Notes under the pieces: generated by a model
Database searches by the model: none
Seen by the model: only the letters and a program-made list of their open reading frames with translations
Told to the model about the DNA's origin: nothing
Assembly (NCBI RefSeq): GCF_001904725.1
Contig: NZ_MRCE01000049.1
Location: 1-47,939 of the forward strand
Source of the DNA: Phormidium ambiguum IAM M-71
GTDB taxonomy: Bacteria > Cyanobacteriota > Cyanobacteriia > Cyanobacteriales > Aerosakkonemataceae
Reading direction: 5' to 3'
DNA: 47,939 bases
In this document: one piece after another, positions 1 to 9,354 of the stretch
How the letters are laid out: the number at the start of each line of letters is the position of its first letter
How positions within the stretch are numbered: position 1 is the first letter of the stretch
Position numbers and translations under genes: made by a program

Positions 1-86
1 TCTGCCTTCTGCCTTCTGCCTTCTGCCTTCTGCCTTCTGCCTTCTACCTTCTGCCTTCTGCCTTCTGCCTTCTGCCTTCTGCCTTC
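1..86. repeat. CTGCCTT heptamer tandem array (STRR type)
   Basis: About twelve head-to-tail copies of CTGCCTT run from the window edge, with one CTACCTT variant near base 44. Heptanucleotide short tandem repeats of this kind are common between cyanobacterial genes. The array stops just after the end of the leftward nucleotidyltransferase gene. Shorter copies of the same unit occur at about 2279-2298, between icd and the CHAT gene. Confidence 0.9.
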
Positions 87-92
87 TTACCT

Positions 93-590
93 TCACAAAG
101 TCTTTGCTTGTAAAATGCGATTAATTATACCTGTGGTGGAAGTGGGAATTTCAATTTGAATTAATTCTATGTGTCCACCGTAAGCTTGAACTACGGTTGC
201 TTCTGGCAGAGTTTCTAAACTATAGTCGCCTCCTTTAATATAGATATCAGGTTTTAGGGCGGTTATTAGTTGAGAGGCTGTAGTTTCGGAAAAAATGACG
301 ACAGCATCTACGGGTTTTAGGGCGGTGAGTAGTTCGGCTCTTTGAATTTCTGGTATTATTGGTCGCTGTGGCATACCAGGGCGGTTTGGTTTAATGGTTT
401 GTACAGATCGATCGCTGTTTAACCCAACTACTAACGATCGTCCCAAGGATTTGGCTGCCTGTAAGTAACGAATGTGACCTACATGGAGTAAATCAAAACA
501 ACCGTTGGTAAATACCAATGGTCGCCATCGATCTGGGGTGGAGGCGATCGCTTCTTGTAACTGGGCTAAACTGTAAAGACCTGAAATCAT
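93..590 (-). CDS. rfaE2: RfaE2-like nucleotidyltransferase (D-glycero-beta-D-manno-heptose 1-phosphate adenylyltransferase family)
   Basis: A 165-residue protein of the cytidylyltransferase-like fold. The N-terminal [17 protein letters not shown] segment carries the HxGH nucleotide-binding motif (here HVGH), and [12 protein letters not shown] near the C-terminus is the conserved end of this family. RfaE2/HldE-C proteins transfer AMP to heptose-1-phosphate in the ADP-heptose pathway for outer-membrane polysaccharide. The kinase half (RfaE1) is not fused and not nearby. I chose the ATG at 590 ([10 protein letters not shown]), which matches the usual family start. An ATG at 611 is also in frame, and a TTG at 638 would run into the NtcA box of icd and is unlikely. 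It is divergent from icd. The exact sugar substrate in cyanobacteria is inferred. Confidence 0.85.
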   Translation of the reverse strand: MISGLYSLAQLQEAIASTPDRWRPLVFTNGCFDLLHVGHIRYLQAAKSLGRSLVVGLNSDRSVQTIKPNRPGMPQRPIIPEIQRAELLTALKPVDAVVIFSETTASQLITALKPDIYIKGGDYSLETLPEATVVQAYGGHIELIQIEIPTSTTGIINRILQAKTL

Positions 591-621
591 TATTAAATAT
601 TTGCCCTTCATCAAGGACAGT

Positions 622-663
622 GTACTTGACAATACCAAACAGTGCGTTTGCGAAGCGTACCGT
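622..663 (+). promoter_or_regulatory. NtcA-activated promoter of icd
   Basis: GTA-N8-TAC lies at 622-635, followed by exactly 22 bases and TACCGT (TAN3T) at 658-663. This is the full consensus of a class II NtcA-activated cyanobacterial promoter. Transcription should start near 670, about 50 bases before the icd ATG. NtcA control of icd is established in other cyanobacteria; here it is predicted from the site alone. Confidence 0.8.
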
Positions 664-720
664 TAGGTGTATTGTCTGAGCTTTTCTAATATTGTGCTAT
701 CTCAGATGTATTAGTGGATT

Positions 721-2142
721 ATGTACGAAAAAATTACTCCCCCAACTACAGGTGAACGCATTACTTTCAAAAACGGTGAACCCCAAGTTCCCGATAACCC
801 CATCATTCCCTTCATTCGTGGCGATGGTACAGGCGTGGATATTTGGCCAGCTGCCCAAAAAGTATTTGATGCAGCGGTAGAAGCTGCCTACGGTGGCAAA
901 CGCAAAATCAGCTGGTTTAAAGTTTACGCTGGCGACGAAGCTTGCGAACTCTACGGAACTTACCAGTATTTACCCGAAGATACGCTAACCGCAATCAAAG
1001 AATATGGTGTCGCCATTAAAGGCCCTTTGACAACACCTGTAGGCGGTGGGATTCGTTCTTTAAATGTGGCATTACGGCAAATTTTCGACCTTTATGCTTG
1101 TATTCGTCCCTGTTGCTATTACGCTGGTACGCCTTCTCCACACAAAACCCCCGAAAAGTTAGATGTAATTGTTTATCGGGAAAATACGGAAGATATTTAC
1201 TTAGGTATTGAATGGCGACAAGGTGCAGAAATTGCGGAAAAGTTAATTAATATCCTGAACAATGAGTTGATTCCCGCTACTCCTGAACATGGGAAAAAAC
1301 AAATTCGCCTTGACTCTGGTATTGGTATTAAACCTATTAGTAAAACTGGTTCCCAACGCCTAGTTCGTCGCGCCATTCAACACGCTTTGCGCTTACCAAA
1401 AGCTAAGCAACAAGTGACTTTAGTGCATAAGGGCAATATTATGAAATACACTGAAGGCGCTTTCCGTGATTGGGGTTACGAGTTAGCGACTAGTGAGTTT
1501 CGCGCCGAATGCGTGACGGAACGGGAATCTTGGATTCTGAGCAATAAAGAAAAAAATCCCGATATTTCTATTGAAGATAATGCCCGTCAAATCGATCCTG
1601 GTTATGATGCTTTAACTGAGGAAAAGAAAGCCAAAATTTGCCAAGAAGTTGAACAAGTTTTAAATTCGATTTGGGAAACTCACGGTGACGGAAAGTGGAA
1701 AGATAAGATCATGGTTAACGATCGCATCGCTGATAGTATTTTCCAACAAATTCAAACCCGTCCCGATGAATATTCCATTTTGGCAACCATGAACCTTAAT
1801 GGAGATTATCTCTCGGATGCTGCTGCTGCGATCGTTGGTGGTTTAGGCATGGGGCCTGGTGCTAATATTGGTGATGTATGCGCGATTTTTGAAGCAACTC
1901 ACGGTACAGCACCAAAACACGCAGGTTTAGACCGCATTAACCCTGGTTCTGTGATTCTTTCCGGGGTAATGATGTTGGAATTTTTAGGTTGGCAAGAAGC
2001 TGCTGATTTAATTAAAAAAGGTATTGCTGGCGCAATTTCTAATCGTCAAGTTACTTACGATTTAGCAAGGTTAATGGAACCACCTGTAGAACCACCTTTG
2101 AAGTGTTCGGAATTTGCTCAAGCAGTGATCGATCGATTTTAA
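721..2142 (+). CDS. icd: NADP-dependent isocitrate dehydrogenase
   Basis: A 473-residue enzyme converting isocitrate to 2-oxoglutarate and CO2 with NADP+. In cyanobacteria the 2-oxoglutarate is the carbon skeleton for ammonium assimilation and the signal read by NtcA and PII. Visible family features are the substrate-binding [13 protein letters not shown] and [13 protein letters not shown] segments, a catalytic-region [19 protein letters not shown], and [11 protein letters not shown] near the cofactor site. It is longer than the roughly 416-residue E. coli enzyme because of an insertion around residues 260-320, seen in cyanobacterial forms. The ATG is preceded by an NtcA-type promoter, so induction under nitrogen limitation is expected. 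No operon partner: the next gene is convergent. Confidence 0.97.
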   Translation: MYEKITPPTTGERITFKNGEPQVPDNPIIPFIRGDGTGVDIWPAAQKVFDAAVEAAYGGKRKISWFKVYAGDEACELYGTYQYLPEDTLTAIKEYGVAIKGPLTTPVGGGIRSLNVALRQIFDLYACIRPCCYYAGTPSPHKTPEKLDVIVYRENTEDIYLGIEWRQGAEIAEKLINILNNELIPATPEHGKKQIRLDSGIGIKPISKTGSQRLVRRAIQHALRLPKAKQQVTLVHKGNIMKYTEGAFRDWGYELATSEFRAECVTERESWILSNKEKNPDISIEDNARQIDPGYDALTEEKKAKICQEVEQVLNSIWETHGDGKWKDKIMVNDRIADSIFQQIQTRPDEYSILATMNLNGDYLSDAAAAIVGGLGMGPGANIGDVCAIFEATHGTAPKHAGLDRINPGSVILSGVMMLEFLGWQEAADLIKKGIAGAISNRQVTYDLARLMEPPVEPPLKCSEFAQAVIDRF

Positions 2143-2278
2143 TTATAGGAGAAGGCAGAAGGTAAGACCCGCAAAAAAATCAATCATTTGAGCATGATTT
2201 GGGCAGTTAATAATAGCTTAATTGCCTTGGCGGTTAAGGCGAGATGAAAAGCCAGAACCCTTGTTTTATAAGGTTTTT

Positions 2279-2400
2279 CCTTCTGCCTTCTGCCTTCTGC
2301 TATATCTCTGTACCCTGCGAAAAGGCTACGCCTACATCTGTGTACCCCTTCGGGGAAGCAAGCTACATCTGTGTTCATCTGTGGATATCTGTGGTAGAAA
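2279..2400. repeat. Intergenic patchwork of dispersed repeats
   Basis: The icd-CHAT spacer holds three CTGCCTT-type heptamers (about 2279-2298). It then has two degenerate copies of a CTACATCTGTGT-type tract (about 2331 and 2364) running into TCATCTGTGGATATCTGTGG. The small hairpin ACCCCTTCGGGG lies between the two copies. All are repeat families common between cyanobacterial genes. I see no coding sequence here. Confidence 0.6.
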
Positions 2401-2416
2401 AAATCCTAAATTTCCG

Positions 2417-5050
2417 CTACAACCAATTCCCCACAAGAATAAAAGCAGCCCAATGAAAAGGGTGTTTATAACCAGAATTTGAATCATTAGTTAAAAAAGC
2501 AATTTGTGCATTTCGTAATGCCTCAGCTTTACTAAGTTTACGATTACTCAATTGTTGATAAAAAAGAGTCATAAACTCCGCAGTAGAAGCATCATCTATT
2601 TGCCACAAAGTTGCTAATGTACTACTTGCTCCCGCACGAATCGCCACGCCTGCGAGTCCTAAAGCGGCTCGTTTGTCACCCGTTGCTGTTTCACAAGCAC
2701 TTAAAGTTAATAAATCAATAGAATTGGCTTTATTTGTGCCATTACTTCGCAATAAATTATCTAAATCATTAACATTAATGCGTTTTTGCCAATCCAAAAT
2801 AAATGTTTCTTGTAAATTAGAACTAAATTTACCATGAGTAGCAATATGAACTATATTAAACGGATTTGAATAAATGTGATTTTGAATATTTTCCACAACA
2901 AAAGATTGGTTTTCAAGTTTCGTTGTTTGCTTAATTTCTTTTTCAATCGCTGCTAACTCTAATTTTACATTATCTATAGAAGCTAGTCCTTCTGCTTGAA
3001 AACTCGGAGCATTATTAGTTCCAGCAACAATCGCTCGCAAATTTTCCCGGCTTAGAGGTTTTGGATTAATTAATTGTAATCCGGGCGTAACCACAACAGC
3101 ATATTTTTCGATTAAATATTGTTTGCCATCATAAAGCGCCGCTGGAGGAATATTTCGCAAGGAACTATCGAGAACAAACACTAAAGTTTTAATCTGATTG
3201 TTGTTAGTATTATTTACTAAATCAGCTTCTAATGGCTTAATTAACCAATTATAAAGTTTTTGCGAGGTTTCTTGAGCTTGGCTTAATCTGGTAATTGGTT
3301 GATTTATAGCCAGCACAAGATTTTGTACTACTTCATCAACTTGGTTTTCAGTAACTCCTATTTGAGTATAATGACGTAAGTTGTCTTTTCCGGGAAGTTT
3401 AATAATTACTTCTAAACGGTCTTTTAAAATGATTGGATAAATAATTGCAGCTTGTTTGTCTAATTCATCAATATTTACAGGTTCTAATCGAGCGCAAGCA
3501 TTGCGGAAAAAGTTGTCTAATTCAGCAATTTGCAATGATTCGATGACGTTTCTAGCTTGAATTAAATTTTCAATATTATTTGCGGGATTTTGTAAGAGTA
3601 AATCAACTAATTCTCGATAAACAGGTTCGACATTTTCACGAAAAGAAAACTGAATTTCAGGATTTAGTGCTACTAATTCACTACGTAAATTGTTCAAAGT
3701 ATTATATGCTTCTTTGTAATAATTAATCGCTTGGGGATTTCGCTGATTTTGCAGGATTCTTCCAAGTTGCCATTGCCATTGATAAGCGATATCTGGAGCA
3801 TTGATTTGTTGAGCAATTAAAAGTGCTTCTTTGCTCAGTTTTTCGGCTTTTTCCCAATTATTAATTTTTTCGGACAACTTACCTAAAGTACCAATCGCAT
3901 AAGATTCGGCTCTTTTATCTGTTAAAGTTTTTGCTTGTGTAATAGCAGTTTCTAAGATTTCTGTAATAATTTCTGGTTCTTGAGCAGGAATTTTGATTAA
4001 ATTTTCAGCTAAATTAACGTAAGCATGGACAGAATCTCGACTAGTGGGTAAACTAGCAATATGGGTGAGAATTTGCGATCGCAATTTTTCCACATCTTCT
4101 ATTTGATTTAATTCAGTCAACAAACTTAATTGATTTAGTTCTGATTGAATCCGAATTAAAGGTAATGTAGTTGCTGATGCTTTTTGATAATATTCTAATG
4201 CAGCTTGATTATGGTTTTGAGCAATTTTTTTATCTTCTAAACTGGCGGCTCTTTTAGCTAAAGTACGTTCTGTATTTCCTAAACTTAATAATGTTTCACT
4301 TCCCGCAGTGGAAGATAAGCCTAAACGTTTAGCTACGGCTAAACTTTCTGTTAAAATTTGCACAGATTCTTCTAAATCTCCTCCTAATCTTAAGAGATTA
4401 CCAAGATTACGTAAACCAGTAACTTTTAAAGAAGAATCTGGTAAGTTAGTTAACTGTTCTTTGATTTGGGCAAATAGTTTTTCGCCACGTCGGTAAAGTC
4501 CCAAAATTTGCATTGCTTCAGCTTGATTAATTTTGCTCCCTAGTACGCCAATTTCATCTCCAGCTTGAGCATATAATGTTGTTGCTTTTTGCCAAGTTTC
4601 TAAAGCTGCTGCGGTTTTTCCTGTTAGTAATTGTAAATGTCCTTGCGCGTTTAATACTTGAGCATAAATTTGTTCGTTTTTACCATTTTGGGAATTTAGT
4701 AACGCCAAACTATTATTGATTGCAGTTTCGGCGGCTTGCCATTGTCCAAGTTTTTGATACGCTAATGAAAGCAATCCTAAAATTTGTGCTTGCTTCAGGT
4801 TGTCACCTGTTTTTCGGTAGTTTTCAACGGCTTGTTTTAAGGATTCTACTGATTCGGAATATTGTCCTGCATCGTATTTTGTTTTGCCTGTTTGTACTAA
4901 GGTTAAAGTTATATTTTGATTGGCAAGGGATGATTGGGTTGTAAGGGGTAGGATATGAATAGTTAGAGTTAAAATTAATCCTAAGATAGCTAGTACGATT
5001 AGGTTGGATTTGATGTATATTGTATTTTGCGATCGCCAAATCTGCTTCAT
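2417..5050 (-). CDS. TPR-repeat CHAT-domain protein (caspase-like peptidase fold)
   Basis: An 877-residue protein. An N-terminal hydrophobic stretch (about residues 15-37) should act as a membrane anchor or signal. It is followed by TPR repeats (about 45-430), such as QAQILGLLSLAYQKLGQWQAAE, and a C-terminal CHAT domain (about 590-877). The predicted catalytic dyad is intact: His739 in VHIATHGKF and Cys786 in LLTLSACETATG. CHAT domains are caspase-family peptidases; some, such as those in gasdermin and type III-E CRISPR systems, are activated by partner proteins. In cyanobacteria they are often encoded beside haemagglutinin-type secreted proteins, as here (100 bases downstream of the haemagglutinin gene, same strand). 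Substrate unknown. Confidence 0.9.
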   Translation of the reverse strand: MKQIWRSQNTIYIKSNLIVLAILGLILTLTIHILPLTTQSSLANQNITLTLVQTGKTKYDAGQYSESVESLKQAVENYRKTGDNLKQAQILGLLSLAYQKLGQWQAAETAINNSLALLNSQNGKNEQIYAQVLNAQGHLQLLTGKTAAALETWQKATTLYAQAGDEIGVLGSKINQAEAMQILGLYRRGEKLFAQIKEQLTNLPDSSLKVTGLRNLGNLLRLGGDLEESVQILTESLAVAKRLGLSSTAGSETLLSLGNTERTLAKRAASLEDKKIAQNHNQAALEYYQKASATTLPLIRIQSELNQLSLLTELNQIEDVEKLRSQILTHIASLPTSRDSVHAYVNLAENLIKIPAQEPEIITEILETAITQAKTLTDKRAESYAIGTLGKLSEKINNWEKAEKLSKEALLIAQQINAPDIAYQWQWQLGRILQNQRNPQAINYYKEAYNTLNNLRSELVALNPEIQFSFRENVEPVYRELVDLLLQNPANNIENLIQARNVIESLQIAELDNFFRNACARLEPVNIDELDKQAAIIYPIILKDRLEVIIKLPGKDNLRHYTQIGVTENQVDEVVQNLVLAINQPITRLSQAQETSQKLYNWLIKPLEADLVNNTNNNQIKTLVFVLDSSLRNIPPAALYDGKQYLIEKYAVVVTPGLQLINPKPLSRENLRAIVAGTNNAPSFQAEGLASIDNVKLELAAIEKEIKQTTKLENQSFVVENIQNHIYSNPFNIVHIATHGKFSSNLQETFILDWQKRINVNDLDNLLRSNGTNKANSIDLLTLSACETATGDKRAALGLAGVAIRAGASSTLATLWQIDDASTAEFMTLFYQQLSNRKLSKAEALRNAQIAFLTNDSNSGYKHPFHWAAFILVGNWL

Positions 5051-5082
5051 TTCTTCACTACCCCAGTTTTTTATTTTTTTAC

Positions 5083-5142
5083 CGCAAAGAACGCAATAGC
5101 GCAGCGAAACGCGATAGCGTTTTAGAACGCGAAGGAAGAGAA
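5083..5142. repeat. Cyanobacterial intergenic repeat with a nested insertion
   Basis: ACCGCAAAGAACGC ... GCGAAGGAAGAG is a common cyanobacterial intergenic phrase. Here it is split by about 30 bases rich in GCG/CGC (around 5096-5126, containing AGCGAAACGCGATAGCGTTT). The inserted piece resembles the small dispersed repeat found at 33823-33848. It lies between the haemagglutinin and CHAT genes. Confidence 0.5.
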
Positions 5143-5150
5143 AAAGAAGA

Positions 5151-7646
5151 TTAATTTCTTCTGATTTGCCGACAATTTGGGTTAATTAACCAATTGCTAT
5201 TCGGTGTTGCTGTTGTTGCTTCTGCAACTAAAACTATGTTGCCATTAGCATTTTTATACCATCCTTGAGCTTCTTTAATTTCTGGTAATTTACTTGTCAT
5301 TTGTCTGGGAGTTGAGTTTAATTCGACTCTGTTATTTCTAGTGTTATTTTGTTCTTCAATTCGCCAATCTTCCCATGTTGCGCGAGCATTTAAAGCTTCA
5401 TAAGGCGGTGTTGGTAAGCCTCCACGTCCGGTAATTGTAAATTCGCTACCTTGGGAAGCGGTGCAGAAATTTTGGTCAATTAGTCCGGTGACATCTACCA
5501 CTTCTGCGGGTAATTCTACCAAACCTTGAGCAGGGTCAATTCCTTGCAATACTACCAGAACTTCTCCGCTAAGTTGGGGAGAAGTTTGGGAAATAGCAGA
5601 AATGTCATTGCTAGACAATTGACTAGAATCAAATTTACTTAAATCAGTAGTACCAAGAGTTGCTTGTAAATCTTCTAAACTACGGAGTTGTAAACCAAAC
5701 AAACCTTGAGTAATAATATTAACTTGACCTCCTCTTCCCGAAAAAGCGTTAGCAGTAATATCGCTGTTTTCTCTAGGCATTGCGACAATTAAATCAGCAT
5801 TGATATTCACATTACCACCGTCTCCACCTTGTCGATTTGTCCCCGCAGAAGTGGAAATTTGTCCATTACGACGTAAGAGTAATAAATTAGCTACTTCTAA
5901 GCGAATGTTTCCCCCATTTCCTGATGTTGTGTTAGCGGTAATTGCGCCAGAATTTAACTCAATATTTGCCGCTTTAACTGACAATTCTCCTGCGTCTCCG
6001 GGATTTTTTTGCTCGCTCAAACTACTAACGCTAACTTTTGCGCCATCTTGAACAATTAAGCGTTCAGTTGTAATAGTTAAATTTCCGCCGTTACCTGTAC
6101 CAATCACTGTTCCAGCATCATTTGTATCTAGAGGAACACCTGTTTCAGCAAAGATTTTACTGAATTGATTTCCATTTTCGGAAATACCGATCGCAATTAC
6201 TGCATCTGTCGCATTAATAATAATATTACCGCCTGCACCATCACCAAAAGTGGAAGCAGATAATTCTGCGCCATCTCTGACAATTAAACGTCTGGTATTA
6301 ATAGTTAAATTTCCTGCTTCTCCAATTCCTCTAGTTTGTACAGATATCCCACTTGAACGTTCTTCAGTGGGAGAAGTCCCAATTAATTCGACTAATTCGG
6401 AAGCATTAACAATAATACTACCTCCACCTGGACGATCGATTGTGGAAGCAGAAATTTTCGATCCATCTCGCACAATTAACTGTCGAGTATTAATGATTAA
6501 ATCTCCAGCTTTTCCTGCACCTTGAGCATCACTAGCTATTTTACTGGGTCGATCGTTATTTCTCGCACCACCGCCAGAGGAATTGTTAGAATTACCGCCT
6601 TGAGTAGTTCCCGTTCCTGATAGTTCAATCCTCTCGGCATTAACAACAATTCCGCCGCTATCTCCTTGACTATTTTCCCTCGCTGTTGCAGAAATCTGCG
6701 ACCCGTCACGAATCGTTAATTCTGATGTTTGAATAGAAATCCCTTGACCATTTTGTTCGCCTAATGTGTCAGCAGTAATGTCGGAAAGCTTTGCTAGAGA
6801 AAGGTTTGATGCTTGGATTTGAATAAATCCTCCGCCTTCGCCGTTAACATTTACTCTGGCATTATTAGTAAGTAAAACATTATTTTTAGCGACTGTATCG
6901 GGAACGCTTAAACTGAGTGTCTTACCATCAATATTCAATCCTATTGTTGCTTCTCCAGCGACAGATGCTAATTCTATTCTGCCATCTTTAGCATTTAGTC
7001 CACCTTGTTCTATCAAGATTTCTCCACCTAATAATAATAAGCTATTACCTTCTCGAACTTGTAACCCAAAGGTTCTTTCGGGTCGCCGGGAAAGTTCAAC
7101 TGTCGATCGATTTTCGATTTTTCCTATTGTTTGTTGATTAAATAAAAAGGCGGAAGGATTTACTGTTAGCAAAGGTGGTGTTGTGGGATTTGTAGCACTG
7201 AAAAATCCTCGATCGCCAAATTGAATACTATTAGCTGTACTCGCTACAAATGAGCTTCTTAAATCTAGGGTTGCGTTTTTACCAAATATAATTCCATTAG
7301 GATTAAGGAGAAATAAATTTGCTGTTCCCTCGACTCCCAAAGTGCCTAAAATATTTGATATATTATTGCCTGTAATTCGACTGAAAATGTTTTTTATTCC
7401 ATTGGGATTGGCAAAATAAACTCTTTGATTTTCTCCAATATTAAATTGTTCAAAACTGTGAAATAGATTACTCCCGCGAACTGCTCCACCATCAATGCGA
7501 TCGGCTAAATTATTATTAATAGTAACGTTCGGTGTCACAATTGAATTTTCTGTTCCCAAAGTGCGATCGGGCCTAATTTGAGCTAAACTAGAATTCGCAA
7601 GAAAAAATACAGAAAAAGCACCACAAGTTAAAGAAAAAATTTTCAT
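5151..7646 (-). CDS. Two-partner-secretion haemagglutinin-like exoprotein (TpsA type)
   Basis: An 831-residue secreted protein. It has a signal peptide (about residues 1-22, ending SLAQI), then a TPS/filamentous-haemagglutinin N-terminal domain (about 25-160) with the hallmark motifs FANPNGIKNIFSR and FLLNPNGIIFGKNA. A long beta-helix-like region of Gly/Asn-rich repeats follows (for example RLIVRDGAELSAST and RLIVQDGAKVSVSS). The C-terminal region has FTITGRGGLPTPP, the conserved end of cyanobacterial homologues. The mature part appears to have only two cysteines, both near the C-terminus (NFCTAS, NPNCRQ), as in HMW1-type adhesins anchored by a terminal Cys loop. The partner outer-membrane transporter (TpsB) is not in the window. 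Probably co-transcribed with the CHAT gene. Confidence 0.88.
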   Translation of the reverse strand: MKIFSLTCGAFSVFFLANSSLAQIRPDRTLGTENSIVTPNVTINNNLADRIDGGAVRGSNLFHSFEQFNIGENQRVYFANPNGIKNIFSRITGNNISNILGTLGVEGTANLFLLNPNGIIFGKNATLDLRSSFVASTANSIQFGDRGFFSATNPTTPPLLTVNPSAFLFNQQTIGKIENRSTVELSRRPERTFGLQVREGNSLLLLGGEILIEQGGLNAKDGRIELASVAGEATIGLNIDGKTLSLSVPDTVAKNNVLLTNNARVNVNGEGGGFIQIQASNLSLAKLSDITADTLGEQNGQGISIQTSELTIRDGSQISATARENSQGDSGGIVVNAERIELSGTGTTQGGNSNNSSGGGARNNDRPSKIASDAQGAGKAGDLIINTRQLIVRDGSKISASTIDRPGGGSIIVNASELVELIGTSPTEERSSGISVQTRGIGEAGNLTINTRRLIVRDGAELSASTFGDGAGGNIIINATDAVIAIGISENGNQFSKIFAETGVPLDTNDAGTVIGTGNGGNLTITTERLIVQDGAKVSVSSLSEQKNPGDAGELSVKAANIELNSGAITANTTSGNGGNIRLEVANLLLLRRNGQISTSAGTNRQGGDGGNVNINADLIVAMPRENSDITANAFSGRGGQVNIITQGLFGLQLRSLEDLQATLGTTDLSKFDSSQLSSNDISAISQTSPQLSGEVLVVLQGIDPAQGLVELPAEVVDVTGLIDQNFCTASQGSEFTITGRGGLPTPPYEALNARATWEDWRIEEQNNTRNNRVELNSTPRQMTSKLPEIKEAQGWYKNANGNIVLVAEATTATPNSNWLINPNCRQIRRN

Positions 7647-7835
7647 TTTTTCACCGCAATCAATACATCAGGCGAAACCTTACCTTTGGGTAAAACGCAA
7701 ATATATAATTTTAAAAAGAATATTCTACATCAAGTTCCATAATCCTGCAACAAAAAAGGAAAGAAGTACAATTTAAGTGAACTCCTTTCCCTGACAATTC
7801 TTTTCTTGATTTTGATTGCTTATGGATTGCCAAAT

Positions 7836-9092
7836 TTAAGGATTGGAAAAAGTATTAATTTGACCACCACCGATATTTCTTCCCGGAGGAGTTCTTGGAA
7901 CTGAAAAAGGTGCTGGTGCATTTTGCACTTGATTTGGTACTGTTTGAACTCCGGGATTAACTAAATTAGGGTTAGTTACGCCAGTAGTACTGGGTAAAGT
8001 TTGTGTGGTTGTTGGTACTATTGGTACTTGGGGTTGGTTGAGATAAGTGTAAGAATTAGGGACATAATTTGTCACCCCAAGATTAGCATCATAAGAGTTA
8101 GGTATACTGGCAGGAGGTATACCAGTTGGCGGAATTTGTGTTGGTAAAGTTGTGTTTCCAGGGATATTAGAATAAGGTGTGAGAGGAACTGTGCCTTGTA
8201 CGGGAACTCCTGTGTTAGGAATGGTTGTAGTTACGCCGGGATTGTTATAAGGAGTTGTGCCTAATAAAGGAGTGATTTGATTAGGCTGTGCGATTAAATT
8301 AATGTTATTTTGTACTCCTTGGTTAGCAGTAGTTGGAGAATTTCTATTGTTATTGGTAATGTTAGAGTTATTGGGGGAATTCGCTTGACGATCGATCGCT
8401 GCTTGTAATGGATTTTTTTCATTACCATTAGCATCGAGATTGGTCGAATTATTGTAACCATTAGCACGATCTAATGCTGTTTGCAAAGCATTTGTATTAT
8501 TCAAATTTGTTGGAGTTGTGCTATTAGTTGAATTTAAATTTGTAGAACTATTATTGGGTAGGTTAAAAAGGAAAGGATTAGTAGAAGTTGCTAGATTATT
8601 TCTTCCCGCATTATTCGCATTGGGAAATCTAATCAGAAATGGATTATCATCTGCGACTACATTAGCTGATTGTTGATTTCCTTGTGCTTCCGATGAATTA
8701 GCGGCTTTATCTCTCGCCTGTTTTTGCTTCATGTATTGATCGAATAGAGTTTCCCTGGGTTTTTCTGGTGCTGCTTCCAAGGTTTCATTATTTGCCGCTA
8801 AATCCTTTTCTAATACACTGGATACGTCAATATCAGCTGCGATCGCTCTATCTTCTGGACTTATATTTGATTCTGTAGCTTGCTCGTCATCAGAATTATT
8901 ATTGCTTGCGTCTGAAGTCGGAGTATCTCTATTTTCATCTGCCAGAAACTCCTCTAAATTCGCAAAGTAGAACCCAGCGACAGTACTCACCACTAACAAA
9001 AATATAATTGTTCCCCAAACTTGAGGACGAAGCAAAGGCCGTAGCCTTGCCTTCAGATAACGGAGATTGGCGGGGGGTTGATGAGATGACAT
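7836..9092 (-). CDS. Asn/Thr/Pro-rich single-pass membrane protein, unknown function
   Basis: A 418-residue protein with a basic N-terminus, one transmembrane segment (about residues 29-47, GTIIFLLVVSTVAGFYFA) and a long, apparently disordered periplasmic part. That part is very rich in Asn, Thr and Pro with recurring NPFLxxLPN, NPLQAAIDR and TTTIPNTG-type stretches. I do not recognise a named domain. It lies downstream of and on the same strand as the lpt cluster but has its own likely promoter, so it may be an envelope or cell-surface protein rather than part of that operon. Start is the ATG at 9092, giving MSSHQPPANLRYLK. Confidence 0.8.
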   Translation of the reverse strand: MSSHQPPANLRYLKARLRPLLRPQVWGTIIFLLVVSTVAGFYFANLEEFLADENRDTPTSDASNNNSDDEQATESNISPEDRAIAADIDVSSVLEKDLAANNETLEAAPEKPRETLFDQYMKQKQARDKAANSSEAQGNQQSANVVADDNPFLIRFPNANNAGRNNLATSTNPFLFNLPNNSSTNLNSTNSTTPTNLNNTNALQTALDRANGYNNSTNLDANGNEKNPLQAAIDRQANSPNNSNITNNNRNSPTTANQGVQNNINLIAQPNQITPLLGTTPYNNPGVTTTIPNTGVPVQGTVPLTPYSNIPGNTTLPTQIPPTGIPPASIPNSYDANLGVTNYVPNSYTYLNQPQVPIVPTTTQTLPSTTGVTNPNLVNPGVQTVPNQVQNAPAPFSVPRTPPGRNIGGGQINTFSNP

Positions 9093-9243
9093 GGCAGGAG
9101 ATCCAAATAAACTAGCGGTTAGTGATTTCGTGCCCAGTGGTACTTTGTTTTTGGTGATACTTTTCCGCCAGACATGATTTCACAAGAGTATCTATTCCCA
9201 GGATAACTTTATTCTTCTCTAGTTTGTTGCTTTTTTTATAAAG

Positions 9244-9274
9244 ATTATAACAAAAAAGCCAAAGTCAGACGCAA
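9244..9274 (-). promoter_or_regulatory. Possible promoter for the Asn-rich membrane protein
   Basis: On the minus strand a perfect TATAAT lies at 9249-9244, with TTGCGT 19 bases upstream (9274-9269). The spacing is slightly long. The position, about 150 bases before the start codon at 9092, fits a promoter for that gene independent of the lpt genes. Confidence 0.4.
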
Positions 9275-9354
9275 CAATTTAGGGTGAATCTTTCAATATT
9301 AAATGCAACAACGAATAGTTGGAAAATACACCCTCTTTCTCAGTCCCCAATTTA

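Noticed and set aside
1-86. Possible CRISPR array
   Set aside because: The 7-base units are directly tandem without spacers, and no cas genes are present.
591-638. Upstream extension of the nucleotidyltransferase to a TTG at 638
   Set aside because: It would cover the NtcA box of icd and adds residues that relatives lack.
628-676. GACAATA...TATTGTC inverted repeat upstream of icd
   Set aside because: The arms are only 7 bases and far apart; the NtcA promoter explains the region better.
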